DNA of 48,616 bases, taken from the NCBI RefSeq assembly GCF_000374925.1, contig NZ_KB895559.1:1-48616 (forward strand), written 5' to 3'. Below, piece by piece: positions 7,498 to 14,167 of this stretch. The stretch is from Arthrobacter sp. 131MFCol6.1. Its GTDB lineage: Bacteria; Actinomycetota; Actinomycetes; Actinomycetales; Micrococcaceae. The notes below the pieces were generated by a model. It did no database searches and was not told the origin of the DNA. It worked only from the letters and a program-made list of their open reading frames with translations. How positions within the stretch are numbered: the stretch's first letter is position 1; every line of letters starts with the position of its first letter. Made by a program: the position numbers and the translations under genes.

Positions 7498-7904
7498 GCG
7501 TCCTCGCCCCTGGCGAGTCCCGCCCAGCCCAGCTGTTCCCGCTGCTTCCGGCTGAACGAGGCGACCACCAGGTCATAGGAATCCTCCACCATGTCCCGGA
7601 CCATGTCATCCGGCAGCGATCCGTCCAGCCGGACCCCGTTCCAGTGCGTTTTGTTCATGTGCCAGGCGCCGGTGATTTCCGGATGGACGGCCCGCAGCTG
7701 TTCGGCCAGGGCCGGCTCGCACTTGAGGCTTACGGACCAGTCGGCCGGGTCCATGGCGGACGCCGCGAACATCTTGGCGTCCTGCCGCGTGCCGCCGGCC
7801 GTCCCCGCCCGAACCTTGAAGACCGATGTCTCCGGGCCGAAGGGAAAGTCCTCAAACGCGCCGGGGAAGCTCAGGCAAATCTGTCGGAGGGTGGCAACGT
7901 CCAT
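7494..7904 (-). CDS. MmcQ/YjbR family protein
   Basis: A 136-aa protein of the MmcQ/YjbR family, small CyaY-like folds with suspected DNA-binding ability. Diagnostic parts: LRQICLSFPGAFEDFPFG, VFKVR, SVSLKCEPALAEQLRA, the HMNKTHWNGVRLDGSLPDD block and the closing DSYDLVVASF. It is the first gene of a coupled pair with the DUF1990 gene. Its upstream region is occupied by the 15-bp tandem repeats that run in from the sfnB-like gene. Confidence 0.88.
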   Translation of the reverse strand: MDVATLRQICLSFPGAFEDFPFGPETSVFKVRAGTAGGTRQDAKMFAASAMDPADWSVSLKCEPALAEQLRAVHPEITGAWHMNKTHWNGVRLDGSLPDDMVRDMVEDSYDLVVASFSRKQREQLGWAGLARGEDA

Positions 7905-7914
7905 GGCACGAGCC

Positions 7915-7989
7915 TATCCGGCTGCGGCCCATCCGGCTGCGGGCTATCCGGCTGCGGCCTGCCCGGCGGCGGCCTGCCCGGCAGTGCGG
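7915..7989. repeat. Five 15-bp tandem repeats spanning a stop codon
   Basis: Degenerate units of the form TATCCGGCTGCGGCC. They encode the C-terminal AGQAAAG repeats of the sfnB-like protein and continue past its stop. The TAG stop exists only because one unit carries CTA on the plus strand, so a change in copy number or one base would lengthen the protein. Confidence 0.8.
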
Positions 7990-9224
7990 GCGTCGCCGAT
8001 GCTATGCAGCCCTTCGGGAGTGGTGCCGTTGACTTCGTAGTCGCCCACGGTGCGCGCCTTGAACACGGCGGGGTTGTGGGTGGCCACGGTCCGGGCGTTG
8101 CGCCAGTGCCGGTCCAGCGATTTCGACTTCGACGTGGCGGACGCTCCGGTCACGTCGAAGAGCTGCTGGGCCGCGGACTGGACAAGTTCGGGCACCAGCA
8201 GCTGCGCCTTTTCCACCGCGATCTCGCCGCGGACGTAGCGCTCCTCGGCGGTGAGGTCCAGGCCCTGGTCGGCACCGGCGTCGAGCTCCCGGGCGGCGGC
8301 CAACACCACGGACTCCGCCGCGAAGACCTTGGCCGAGAGCTGGCCCACGAGCTGCAGGATCAGCGGGTCGCTGCGGAACAGGTCGCCGGACCCGGTGTTG
8401 AACGTGCGCTTGCGGTCGCGCACGAGTGCCCTCGCGTCGGCCAGCGCCGCCCGGCCGATGCCCGCCAGGACGGCGAGCAGGACCAGCTGGAAGAAGGCCG
8501 GCTCGTGCGTGGTGGATTCCGAGCGCCGGATGATGTTGGCGTCCGGCACCACGGCGTCGCGGAAAATCGTGGTGCCGGTGCCGGTCAGCTGCTGGCCGAA
8601 CCCGTCCCAGTCGTCGAGGATCTCAACCCCCGGCTGGGTGGTGCTGACCACGGCGTACTGCCGGCCCTCCACGCCCTCGGTGCTGGCCATGACGGCAATC
8701 CACTCGGCGAAGATGGTGCCCGTGGTGTAGTACTTTCTGCCGTTGAGCAGCCAGTCCCCGCCGTGGCGCGTCAGCTTGGTCCCGGTGGTGCCGAGGACAT
8801 TTCCGGACTTCTCCGTGGCGGCGTTTCCAAAGATCTCCCCGGCCACCACCTTCGGGTACCAGCGGTTCCGGAAAGCCACGGATTCCAGCCCGACGGTTTC
8901 CACGAAGGCGAAGTGCGAGCGGTAGAGGTGGGCCACGGAGGAATCCGCCGCGGCGAGTTCGATGAGCAGCCGGAAGAAGGGCTCGAAGCCGATGCCGTCG
9001 CCGCCGTGTTCCGTGGGCACCCGCAGCCGGCCGAAGCCTTCCTCGTTCAGCCAGCGGACCTGTTCGAAGGGCAGGACCCGGTCCTGCTCGCGGGCCAGCG
9101 CGCCCTCCGCGATCCGGGCAAACACGGGCCGGAAACGCTGCGCCAGCGTCTCGTAGGCAGCTTCAGCCGAAGGTGCTGCGGCCGATGGCGCTGCGGGGGC
9201 TGTGGTCTCTGGTGCGTAGGACAT
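7944..9224 (-). CDS. Acyl-CoA-dehydrogenase-like flavin monooxygenase (SfnB/DszC type)
   Basis: A 426-aa protein of the acyl-CoA dehydrogenase fold, in the branch that includes sulfur-acquisition oxidoreductase SfnB and the FMNH2-dependent DszC. Such enzymes oxidise organosulfur compounds using reduced flavin. Visible: LRVPTEHGGDGIGFEPFFRL, LYRSHFAFVETV, the flavin-binding FGNAATEKSG, and the C-terminal LFDVTGASATSKSKSLDRHW that is typical of this subfamily. GAGGGA lies just before the ATG. It is the last gene of the SAM-riboswitch operon metN-metI-LLM-metQ-sfnB. No flavin reductase is present in the window, so reduced flavin must come from elsewhere. The tail AGQAAAGQAAAG is encoded by 15-bp tandem repeats. 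Confidence 0.85.
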   Translation of the reverse strand: MSYAPETTAPAAPSAAAPSAEAAYETLAQRFRPVFARIAEGALAREQDRVLPFEQVRWLNEEGFGRLRVPTEHGGDGIGFEPFFRLLIELAAADSSVAHLYRSHFAFVETVGLESVAFRNRWYPKVVAGEIFGNAATEKSGNVLGTTGTKLTRHGGDWLLNGRKYYTTGTIFAEWIAVMASTEGVEGRQYAVVSTTQPGVEILDDWDGFGQQLTGTGTTIFRDAVVPDANIIRRSESTTHEPAFFQLVLLAVLAGIGRAALADARALVRDRKRTFNTGSGDLFRSDPLILQLVGQLSAKVFAAESVVLAAARELDAGADQGLDLTAEERYVRGEIAVEKAQLLVPELVQSAAQQLFDVTGASATSKSKSLDRHWRNARTVATHNPAVFKARTVGDYEVNGTTPEGLHSIGDARTAGQAAAGQAAAG

Positions 9225-9251
9225 GCGTTCCCTCGGTTGCTGGTGGCCGGA

Positions 9252-10121
9252 CTAGAGCTTGGCGACGTCGGCGGCGGGATCCTGGTCCCAGGGGGTGGGC
9301 AGGATGCCCTTCTGGTAGCTGGCAAACCAGGCTTTGACCTCGGGGGACTGGAAGGCGGCCTTGAGGGCCGCGGCCTTCTCCGACCCGGCGAAATCCTTCC
9401 GCCCGGCAACCACGATCCGGAACGGGACCTGGTCCGCATCCGTTTCGAAGGCCAGCGCGTCGTCTTTGCTGTGCCCGGCGTCGGCGGCCATCCGGGCGAC
9501 GAGGAAGCCGGCGTCGACGTCGGGAAGGGTCTTGGCGAGGGACTGCTGGTCCACTTCCACGAACTGCAGCTTCTTCGGGTTGGCGGTGATGTTCTTCTGC
9601 GAGGTGTGGATCACGGTTGCGTCGGACAGCTCCAGCAGGCCGGCATCGCGCAGCATGAACAGGGCCCGGCCGTTGTTCGCCGGGTCCACGGGGATGCCGA
9701 TCTTGGCGCCGTCCGGGAGCTCGTCCAGGGACTTGTACTTGTCAGACCAGATGCCGCCCGGCGCGCTGTAGACGTAGAACAGGCCCACGTTCTCCAGGCC
9801 CTTGTCCTGGTTGAACTGCTTCAGGTAGGCGTTGTGCTGGAAGAAGTTGGCGTCGAATTCGCCGTTGGCCACGGCCAGGTTGGGCTGGATGATGTCCGTG
9901 ACGTACGTGGGCTCCAGGGTCCAGCCCTGGGCCGCGAGCAGCTTCTGGGCCAGCTTGGTCGGTTCCTGGTACGGGGCGGACTCGGTGACGATGATCTTGA
10001 TCGTCTTGCCGCCGCTGGCGCCGGCACCGCCGGGGTTGGTGAGGCCGCAGCCGGTCAGTGCCGCGGCGGACACTGCGCCGGCGCCGGCGAGGGCATACTT
10101 GAGGAAATTTCTACGCTGCAT
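9252..10121 (-). CDS. metQ: MetQ-type substrate-binding lipoprotein of ABC transporter
   Basis: A 289-aa NlpA/MetQ-family binding protein for the MetNI transporter. The signal region has both a twin-arginine motif (RRNFLK) and a lipobox (LTGC, Cys near residue 24), implying a Tat-exported lipoprotein. Family motifs: IIQPNLAVANGEFDANFFQH, AYLKQFN, GAKIGIPVDPANNGRAL and the HTSQKNITANPKKLQFVEVD block. Start chosen at 10121: AAAGGA lies 8 nt upstream, against 2 nt for the ATG at 10127. It sits between the LLM monooxygenase and the sfnB-like gene, so the substrate may be an organosulfur compound as well as, or instead of, methionine. Confidence 0.93.
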   Translation of the reverse strand: MQRRNFLKYALAGAGAVSAAALTGCGLTNPGGAGASGGKTIKIIVTESAPYQEPTKLAQKLLAAQGWTLEPTYVTDIIQPNLAVANGEFDANFFQHNAYLKQFNQDKGLENVGLFYVYSAPGGIWSDKYKSLDELPDGAKIGIPVDPANNGRALFMLRDAGLLELSDATVIHTSQKNITANPKKLQFVEVDQQSLAKTLPDVDAGFLVARMAADAGHSKDDALAFETDADQVPFRIVVAGRKDFAGSEKAAALKAAFQSPEVKAWFASYQKGILPTPWDQDPAADVAKL

Positions 10122-10153
10122 GGTCATGGTCCTTTGTGGTGGTTCGCGCTGAG

Positions 10154-11596
10154 CTATGACTGGGCGGTGACGGTGGCGGGCTGGTTTTCGGCCGCCGCGG
10201 AGAATTCGGTGAAGGCTCCCCGGAAGGCGGCGGCGGGGTGGCGGCCGTTGAGGCGCGGCCCGGCGCCGAAGAGCTTCTCGCGCAGGGTTCCCGGCGCGTA
10301 GCCGGTCTGGGCCAGGCCACGGCTGCGCAGTTCCGGCAGCACCCCGTCGATGAAGTCGGTGTAGGAGCCGGGGATGGTCTGGTTGATGATGTTGATGCCG
10401 TCGATTCCGGCGTCCTGCCACTGCTCGAGGCGGTCGGCTATCTGGTCCGGCGTTCCCACCACCCGGTTGGCCCGGCTGCGGTAGAGCGCAATGTCGCGGA
10501 GGGTGGGGTTGCCGCCGCGGACGGAGGCGCGGATGGCCGTGAGATGGCCCTGGCTGCCTTCGGTCGCCAGGTCACCGAGCGGGGTGTCCAGCGGCAGGCC
10601 GCCGAGGTCGACGCCGAATCCGCCGCCCACGTGGGCCAGCAGGGCCTCAATGTCCAGGCTGTCCTCGAGTTCGTCGGCCTTGCGGTTCGCCTCGGCTTCG
10701 GTGCCGCCCACCACGAAGTGCATGCCCTGCAGGAACTTCACGTCATCCGGGTGGCGGCCGGCGGCAACGGCCTGTTCCCGGACGGCCGCGGTGTACTTCG
10801 CGGCCACCTCGGTGCTCGGCGCGAGGGTGAAGGTGGCCTCGGCGTTGGCGGCGCAGAACTGCTGGCCGCGGCCGGAGCTCCCGGCCTGGAAAAGCACCGG
10901 GGTGCGTTGCGGCGACGGGGCCGCGAGGTGGGGCCCGTCGATTGAGTACCGGGGTCCGCGGTGGTAGATCTTGCTGACTTTCTCCGGGTCCGCGTGGACT
11001 CCGGTCTCCTTGTCCCGGAGCAGCGCATCGTCTGCCCAGGACCCTTCCCACAATTTGTAGGCTGCCTCGACGTATTCGTCCGCCCAGTCGTAGCGTTCGT
11101 CGTGCTTGGTCAGCTCGGTGGCGTTGAAGTTCCGGTGTGCGTTTTCCAGCACGCTGGTGACGATGTTCCAGGCCACACGGCCGCCGCTGATGTGGTCCAG
11201 CGTGGACATCTGCCGGGCGAACTGGAACGGGTGGCTCTGGATCACGGACGACGTCGCGGCCAGCCCGATCTCCCGCGTTCCGGTGGCGAGCGCGGACAGC
11301 AGGATGAGGGGGTCGTTGGAGGGCACCTGCAGGCCCTTCTTCAGCAGCGACGCCCAGCCGCCGTCGTAGTCGCCGTAGAGACCGACGACGTCGGCGAAGA
11401 AGATCGCGTCAAACTTGGCGTCCTCGAGCTGGCGGGCCAGGTCGACCCAGAGCTGGAGTTCGTTGAACCGGTGCTGCTGGGCTTCCGGGCGCCGCCACTG
11501 GCCGCCCATGATGTGGCTGGACGTGTTCATCACGAAGGCGCTGATCAGCAGGCGGGGGCGGGGTCCGTCGAAGCGGGTACTGGGTGTTGAAGTCAT
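10154..11596 (-). CDS. NtaA/SnaA/DszA-family flavin-dependent monooxygenase (LLM class)
   Basis: A 480-aa bacterial-luciferase-like monooxygenase of the group-C two-component type, which needs FMNH2 from a separate reductase. Motifs: LLISAFVMNTSSHIMGGQWR, FFADVVGLYGDYDGG, RQMSTLDHISGGRVAWNIVT, HDERYDWADEYVEA and PVLFQAGSSGRGQQFCA, all typical of NtaA/SnaA/DszA proteins acting on aminopolycarboxylates, thiophenes or sulfones. GGAAAG precedes the ATG. Position between metI and metQ in a SAM-riboswitch operon argues for organosulfur oxidation. Exact substrate unknown. Confidence 0.9.
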   Translation of the reverse strand: MTSTPSTRFDGPRPRLLISAFVMNTSSHIMGGQWRRPEAQQHRFNELQLWVDLARQLEDAKFDAIFFADVVGLYGDYDGGWASLLKKGLQVPSNDPLILLSALATGTREIGLAATSSVIQSHPFQFARQMSTLDHISGGRVAWNIVTSVLENAHRNFNATELTKHDERYDWADEYVEAAYKLWEGSWADDALLRDKETGVHADPEKVSKIYHRGPRYSIDGPHLAAPSPQRTPVLFQAGSSGRGQQFCAANAEATFTLAPSTEVAAKYTAAVREQAVAAGRHPDDVKFLQGMHFVVGGTEAEANRKADELEDSLDIEALLAHVGGGFGVDLGGLPLDTPLGDLATEGSQGHLTAIRASVRGGNPTLRDIALYRSRANRVVGTPDQIADRLEQWQDAGIDGINIINQTIPGSYTDFIDGVLPELRSRGLAQTGYAPGTLREKLFGAGPRLNGRHPAAAFRGAFTEFSAAAENQPATVTAQS

Positions 11597-11641
11597 GGGG
11601 TGCTTTCCGCTGGGGAGGTGGGAAGAGGGTGCTGCGGGCGC

Positions 11642-12307
11642 TCAGAGGCGCTTGTCCAGGCGCCGGGCAACATAGGACCCGCCCAGCTGAACGATGGTGA
11701 CCAGCAGGATCATCAGGACAATGGCGGTGATCATGAGCGGAGTTTCGTAGCGGTAGTAGCCGTACCGGATGGCGAAGTCGCCGATTCCGCCGCCGCCCAC
11801 CAGGCCGGCCATCGCCGAGTAGGAGATGAAGCTGACGGTCATGATGGTGATGGAGCTGACGAGTCCGGGCTTCGCCTCCACAATCAGGACGTCCCGGACG
11901 ATCTGGGACCGGCTGGCGCCCATGGACCGTGCCGCTTCGACCACTCCGCCGCCGAGCTGGCTCAGGTTCTGTTCCACAAAGCGGGCGAAATAGGGAATGG
12001 CATTGAGAGTCAGCGGGACAATGACGGCGGCCGTGCCGATGGTCGTGCCGACAATGAACCTGGTCACGGGAATGATCGCGATCAGCAGGATCAGGAACGG
12101 GAACGAGCGGAGCAGGTTGACCAGTCCGTCCAGGACGCGGTGCAGTTTTGGCCGGTGCTTGAGCCCGTTGGGACCGATGGTGTAGAGCAGGACACCCAGC
12201 GGTGTCCCGAGGAGCACCGCCAGCGGGATGGCCACCAGCAGCATGGTGAGGGTCTGGCCCATGGCGACGCCGATTTCGGGCAGGACTTCCAGGATGCGGT
12301 CAAACAT
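11642..12307 (-). CDS. metI: MetI-type ABC transporter permease
   Basis: A 221-aa permease with about five membrane segments. Family signatures are LLVAIPLAVLLGTPLGVLLY, NLLRSFPFLILLIAIIPVTR, VEQNLSQLGGGVVEAARSMG (the EAA coupling loop contacting MetN) and MAGLVGGGGIGDFAIRYGYY. The length is usual for MetI. Its start overlaps the metN stop by 8 nt, so translation is coupled. With MetN and MetQ it forms the methionine-uptake family importer. Confidence 0.95.
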   Translation of the reverse strand: MFDRILEVLPEIGVAMGQTLTMLLVAIPLAVLLGTPLGVLLYTIGPNGLKHRPKLHRVLDGLVNLLRSFPFLILLIAIIPVTRFIVGTTIGTAAVIVPLTLNAIPYFARFVEQNLSQLGGGVVEAARSMGASRSQIVRDVLIVEAKPGLVSSITIMTVSFISYSAMAGLVGGGGIGDFAIRYGYYRYETPLMITAIVLMILLVTIVQLGGSYVARRLDKRL

Positions 12308-13109
12308 TGATCAGGCCCTCCGATGCGGCTGTGGTGTGGGTGCCCCTCCCGGAGCGGTCCAGCTGGATCTCATCGGAGACCAGGTAGCGGCCGATCGACG
12401 TCGCCGGGTGGAAGCCGGGGCGCCGGAGTTCGGTGAGGTCGAACTGCTCCACCACCCGGCCCTCTTCCATGACCGCGACGTTGTCCGCGATGGCCTTGAT
12501 GACGTTCATCTCGTGGGTGACCACCACGATCGTGATGCCGAATTCGGCGTTGACGTCGGCCAGGTACTGCAGGACCGATGACGTCGTCCGGGGATCGACA
12601 GCCGACGTCGGCTCGTCGCAGAGCAGCACCTTGGGACCGGTGGCGAGGGCGCGGGCGATCGCCACCCGCTGTTTCTGGCCCCCCGAGAGTTTGGCCGGAT
12701 ATGTCCCCGCCTTGTCGGCGAGGTCCACGATTTCCAGGGTTTCGGCGGCCCGCCGGCGGCGTTCTGCCTTCCCGACGCCGGCGAACTTCAGGGACAGCTC
12801 CACATTTTCCTGGGCCGTGAGGTTGTTGAGGAGATTGAAGTGCTGGAAAATCATGCCGATGTCGTGCCGCTTGGTCCGGAGCTCGGCGTCGGAGAGCGTC
12901 ACCAGGTCCACGCCGTCCACCAGGACGCGTCCCGACGTGGGGCGCTCGAGGAGGTTGATGTTGCGCAGCAGCGTGGATTTGCCGGCGCCGGAGAACCCGA
13001 TGATGCCCTGGATGGTGCCCCGCCTGATGTGCAGGCTGACGTCGTCGACGGCCGTGAAGGGGCCTGCGGCCGAAGCGAAGGACGTGCTGACATTCTGGAT
13101 CTCGATCAC
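12300..13109 (-). CDS. metN: MetN-type ABC transporter ATPase lacking the NIL domain
   Basis: A 269-aa ATPase driving MetI. Walker A GFSGAGKSTLLRNIN, Q-loop FQHFNLLNN, signature LSGGQKQRVAIARAL, Walker B LLCDEPTSAVDP and the switch His in VVVTHEMNVI are all intact. Typical MetN proteins are about 340 aa and carry a C-terminal NIL/ACT-like domain that binds methionine and blocks transport; here the protein stops about 30 residues after the ATPase core ends, so that control is absent. The start is GTG, overlapping the stop of a 17-codon leader ORF by 4 nt (GTGA). It is the first transporter gene behind a SAM riboswitch. Confidence 0.94.
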   Translation of the reverse strand: MIEIQNVSTSFASAAGPFTAVDDVSLHIRRGTIQGIIGFSGAGKSTLLRNINLLERPTSGRVLVDGVDLVTLSDAELRTKRHDIGMIFQHFNLLNNLTAQENVELSLKFAGVGKAERRRRAAETLEIVDLADKAGTYPAKLSGGQKQRVAIARALATGPKVLLCDEPTSAVDPRTTSSVLQYLADVNAEFGITIVVVTHEMNVIKAIADNVAVMEEGRVVEQFDLTELRRPGFHPATSIGRYLVSDEIQLDRSGRGTHTTAASEGLINV

Positions 13110-13159
13110 CGGCCCCCACCTGCTCGGGGCCGCGGCGCTGCCGCTGTCTGCGTGTTCAT
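13106..13159 (-). CDS. Leader peptide ORF (17 codons) coupled to metN
   Basis: ATG at 13157-13159 with a strong ribosome binding site (GGAGGAAATC then ATG) opens a 17-residue frame, MNTQTAAAPRPRAGGGR, ending TGA inside GTGA, where GTG is the metN start. It has no run of Met or Cys codons, so classic attenuation is unlikely. Coupling that passes ribosomes to metN is the more likely role. Its ribosome binding site is buried in the hairpin at 13162-13186. Translation is inferred. Confidence 0.5.
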   Translation of the reverse strand: MNTQTAAAPRPRAGGGR

Positions 13160-13161
13160 GA

Positions 13162-13186
13162 TTTCCTCCGGGCTCGCCCGAGGAAA
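13162..13186 (-). promoter_or_regulatory. Ribosome-binding-site-sequestering hairpin in metN leader
   Basis: On the minus strand TTTCCTC pairs perfectly with GAGGAAA, and GGGC with GCCC, with one bulged G and a 2-nt tip. The 3' arm is the ribosome binding site of the leader ORF. There is no U-tract, so it fits a translational rather than transcriptional expression platform for the upstream SAM riboswitch. Confidence 0.6.
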
Positions 13187-13251
13187 GCCCTGGGTCCTGG
13201 CTTCCGGGCAGCGCTGAGCGAAGCCGCGGAGCCTAAGAACACAGTGGTTCT

Positions 13252-13335
13252 CCATCGGTCCTGGCGGTAGCACCGTCCTCAAAGAGGGGGTTGCTGCGGC
13301 GTCACAGAGCCAGATCTCTCAGCCGCTCGGGATGG
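13252..13335 (-). promoter_or_regulatory. SAM (S-box) riboswitch controlling metNIQ operon
   Basis: The minus strand shows the conserved S-box core: CCATC (P1), CGAGCGGCTGAGAGA, TGACGCCGCAGCAACC, a short P3, GGTGCTACCGCCAG and a closing GATGG (P1'). It is compact (84 nt) because P3 is only CCTC/GAGG. It lies about 90 nt before the leader ORF of metN and shares its core with the plus-strand copy at 14009-14158. SAM binding should switch the operon off when methionine is plentiful. Confidence 0.92.
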
Positions 13336-13435
13336 TTACGAGTCCATCTCACACGGCAATGCGGCGGATACGGAAAAAGCCGGTCACATTTTGTAACCGA
13401 CTCTTCCCAACCTGTTGATCGTCATTCCCGGGCCG

Positions 13436-13861
13436 TTAGATGCCCACGCGCCAGCCTTCGCGGGCCGGGCACGCGTCCACGACGACGTCCAGCCCGGCGG
13501 CCTTGGCGCGGTCCGCCGCGGCGTCGTCGAAGACGCCCAGCTGCAGCCAGACGGCCTTGGCGCCTACGGCGATGGCCTCGTCTATGACTGCCCCCACCCT
13601 GTGGGAGTTGACGAAGCAGTCCACGACGTCGATCGGGTGCTTCTCCGCCGGGATGTCCGCCAGGGAACGGTACCCCTTCTCCCCGTGGACGTCGTCGCCG
13701 GGAAGGTTGACCGGAATGATGGCCATGCCCATCCGGTCCCGGACATAGAGGGAGACTTCGTACGCCGAGCGCCATTCGTTGGTGCTGAGGCCGACCACCG
13801 CCCACGTGCCTTTGGTTCGCATGAGGCGGTCAATGACTGCCGGATCGTTAACATGGGCCAT
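13436..13861 (-). CDS. CoA-binding (YccU-like) Rossmann protein
   Basis: A 141-aa single-domain CoA-binding protein of the YccU type. The Rossmann start TWAVVGLSTNEWRSAYEVS, GMAIIPVNLPG, SLADIPAEKHPIDVVDCFVN and the VGAKAVWLQLGVFDD / AGLDVVVDACP blocks are typical. It lies between the two SAM riboswitches, about 100 nt upstream of the minus-strand one, and is divergent from the plus-strand operon. A paralog ends that other operon (18955-19449), so this family is tied to the sulfur genes, though its role is unknown. Confidence 0.88.
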   Translation of the reverse strand: MAHVNDPAVIDRLMRTKGTWAVVGLSTNEWRSAYEVSLYVRDRMGMAIIPVNLPGDDVHGEKGYRSLADIPAEKHPIDVVDCFVNSHRVGAVIDEAIAVGAKAVWLQLGVFDDAAADRAKAAGLDVVVDACPAREGWRVGI

Positions 13862-14008
13862 GCATCAACCTTACTCCTGCGGCCTTTCCGGACAATTGTC
13901 GAATAAATGAATGATTGTGACCCGATCGCAGGCCGGGTGAACGAATATTACAGCGCTCCCGGGCGTCGATTTTGTGGAATCCTGCATCTCGGCTCTAGTA
14001 GGTAATGA

Positions 14009-14158
14009 CCATCCCGAGCGGCCGAGAGACCTGGATCGATGACGCCGCAGCAACCCCCGGTGACGTGAGACGACCATTCCCACGGAACTGTTCCGCCCTC
14101 CTTCGAGGAAATTCGAGGGAACCGGAGGGACCAAGGGTGCTACTGCCAGGACCGATGG
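14009..14158 (+). promoter_or_regulatory. SAM (S-box) riboswitch controlling acs-sfnG-metY operon
   Basis: The core reads CCATC (P1), CGAGCGGCCGAGAGACC, GATGACGCCGCAGCAACC at 14038-14055, an enlarged P3 arm with its own hairpins, GGTGCTACTGCCAGG and GATGG (P1') at 14154-14158. P1' overlaps the only apparent ribosome binding site (GGAG, 14157-14160), 7 nt before the ATG at 14168. Ligand-stabilised P1 would directly hide that site, predicting translational control. A weak upstream promoter (TTGTGG, then CTAGTA 18 nt later) is possible at about 13973-14002. Confidence 0.93.
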
Positions 14159-14167
14159 AGTGCAGCA

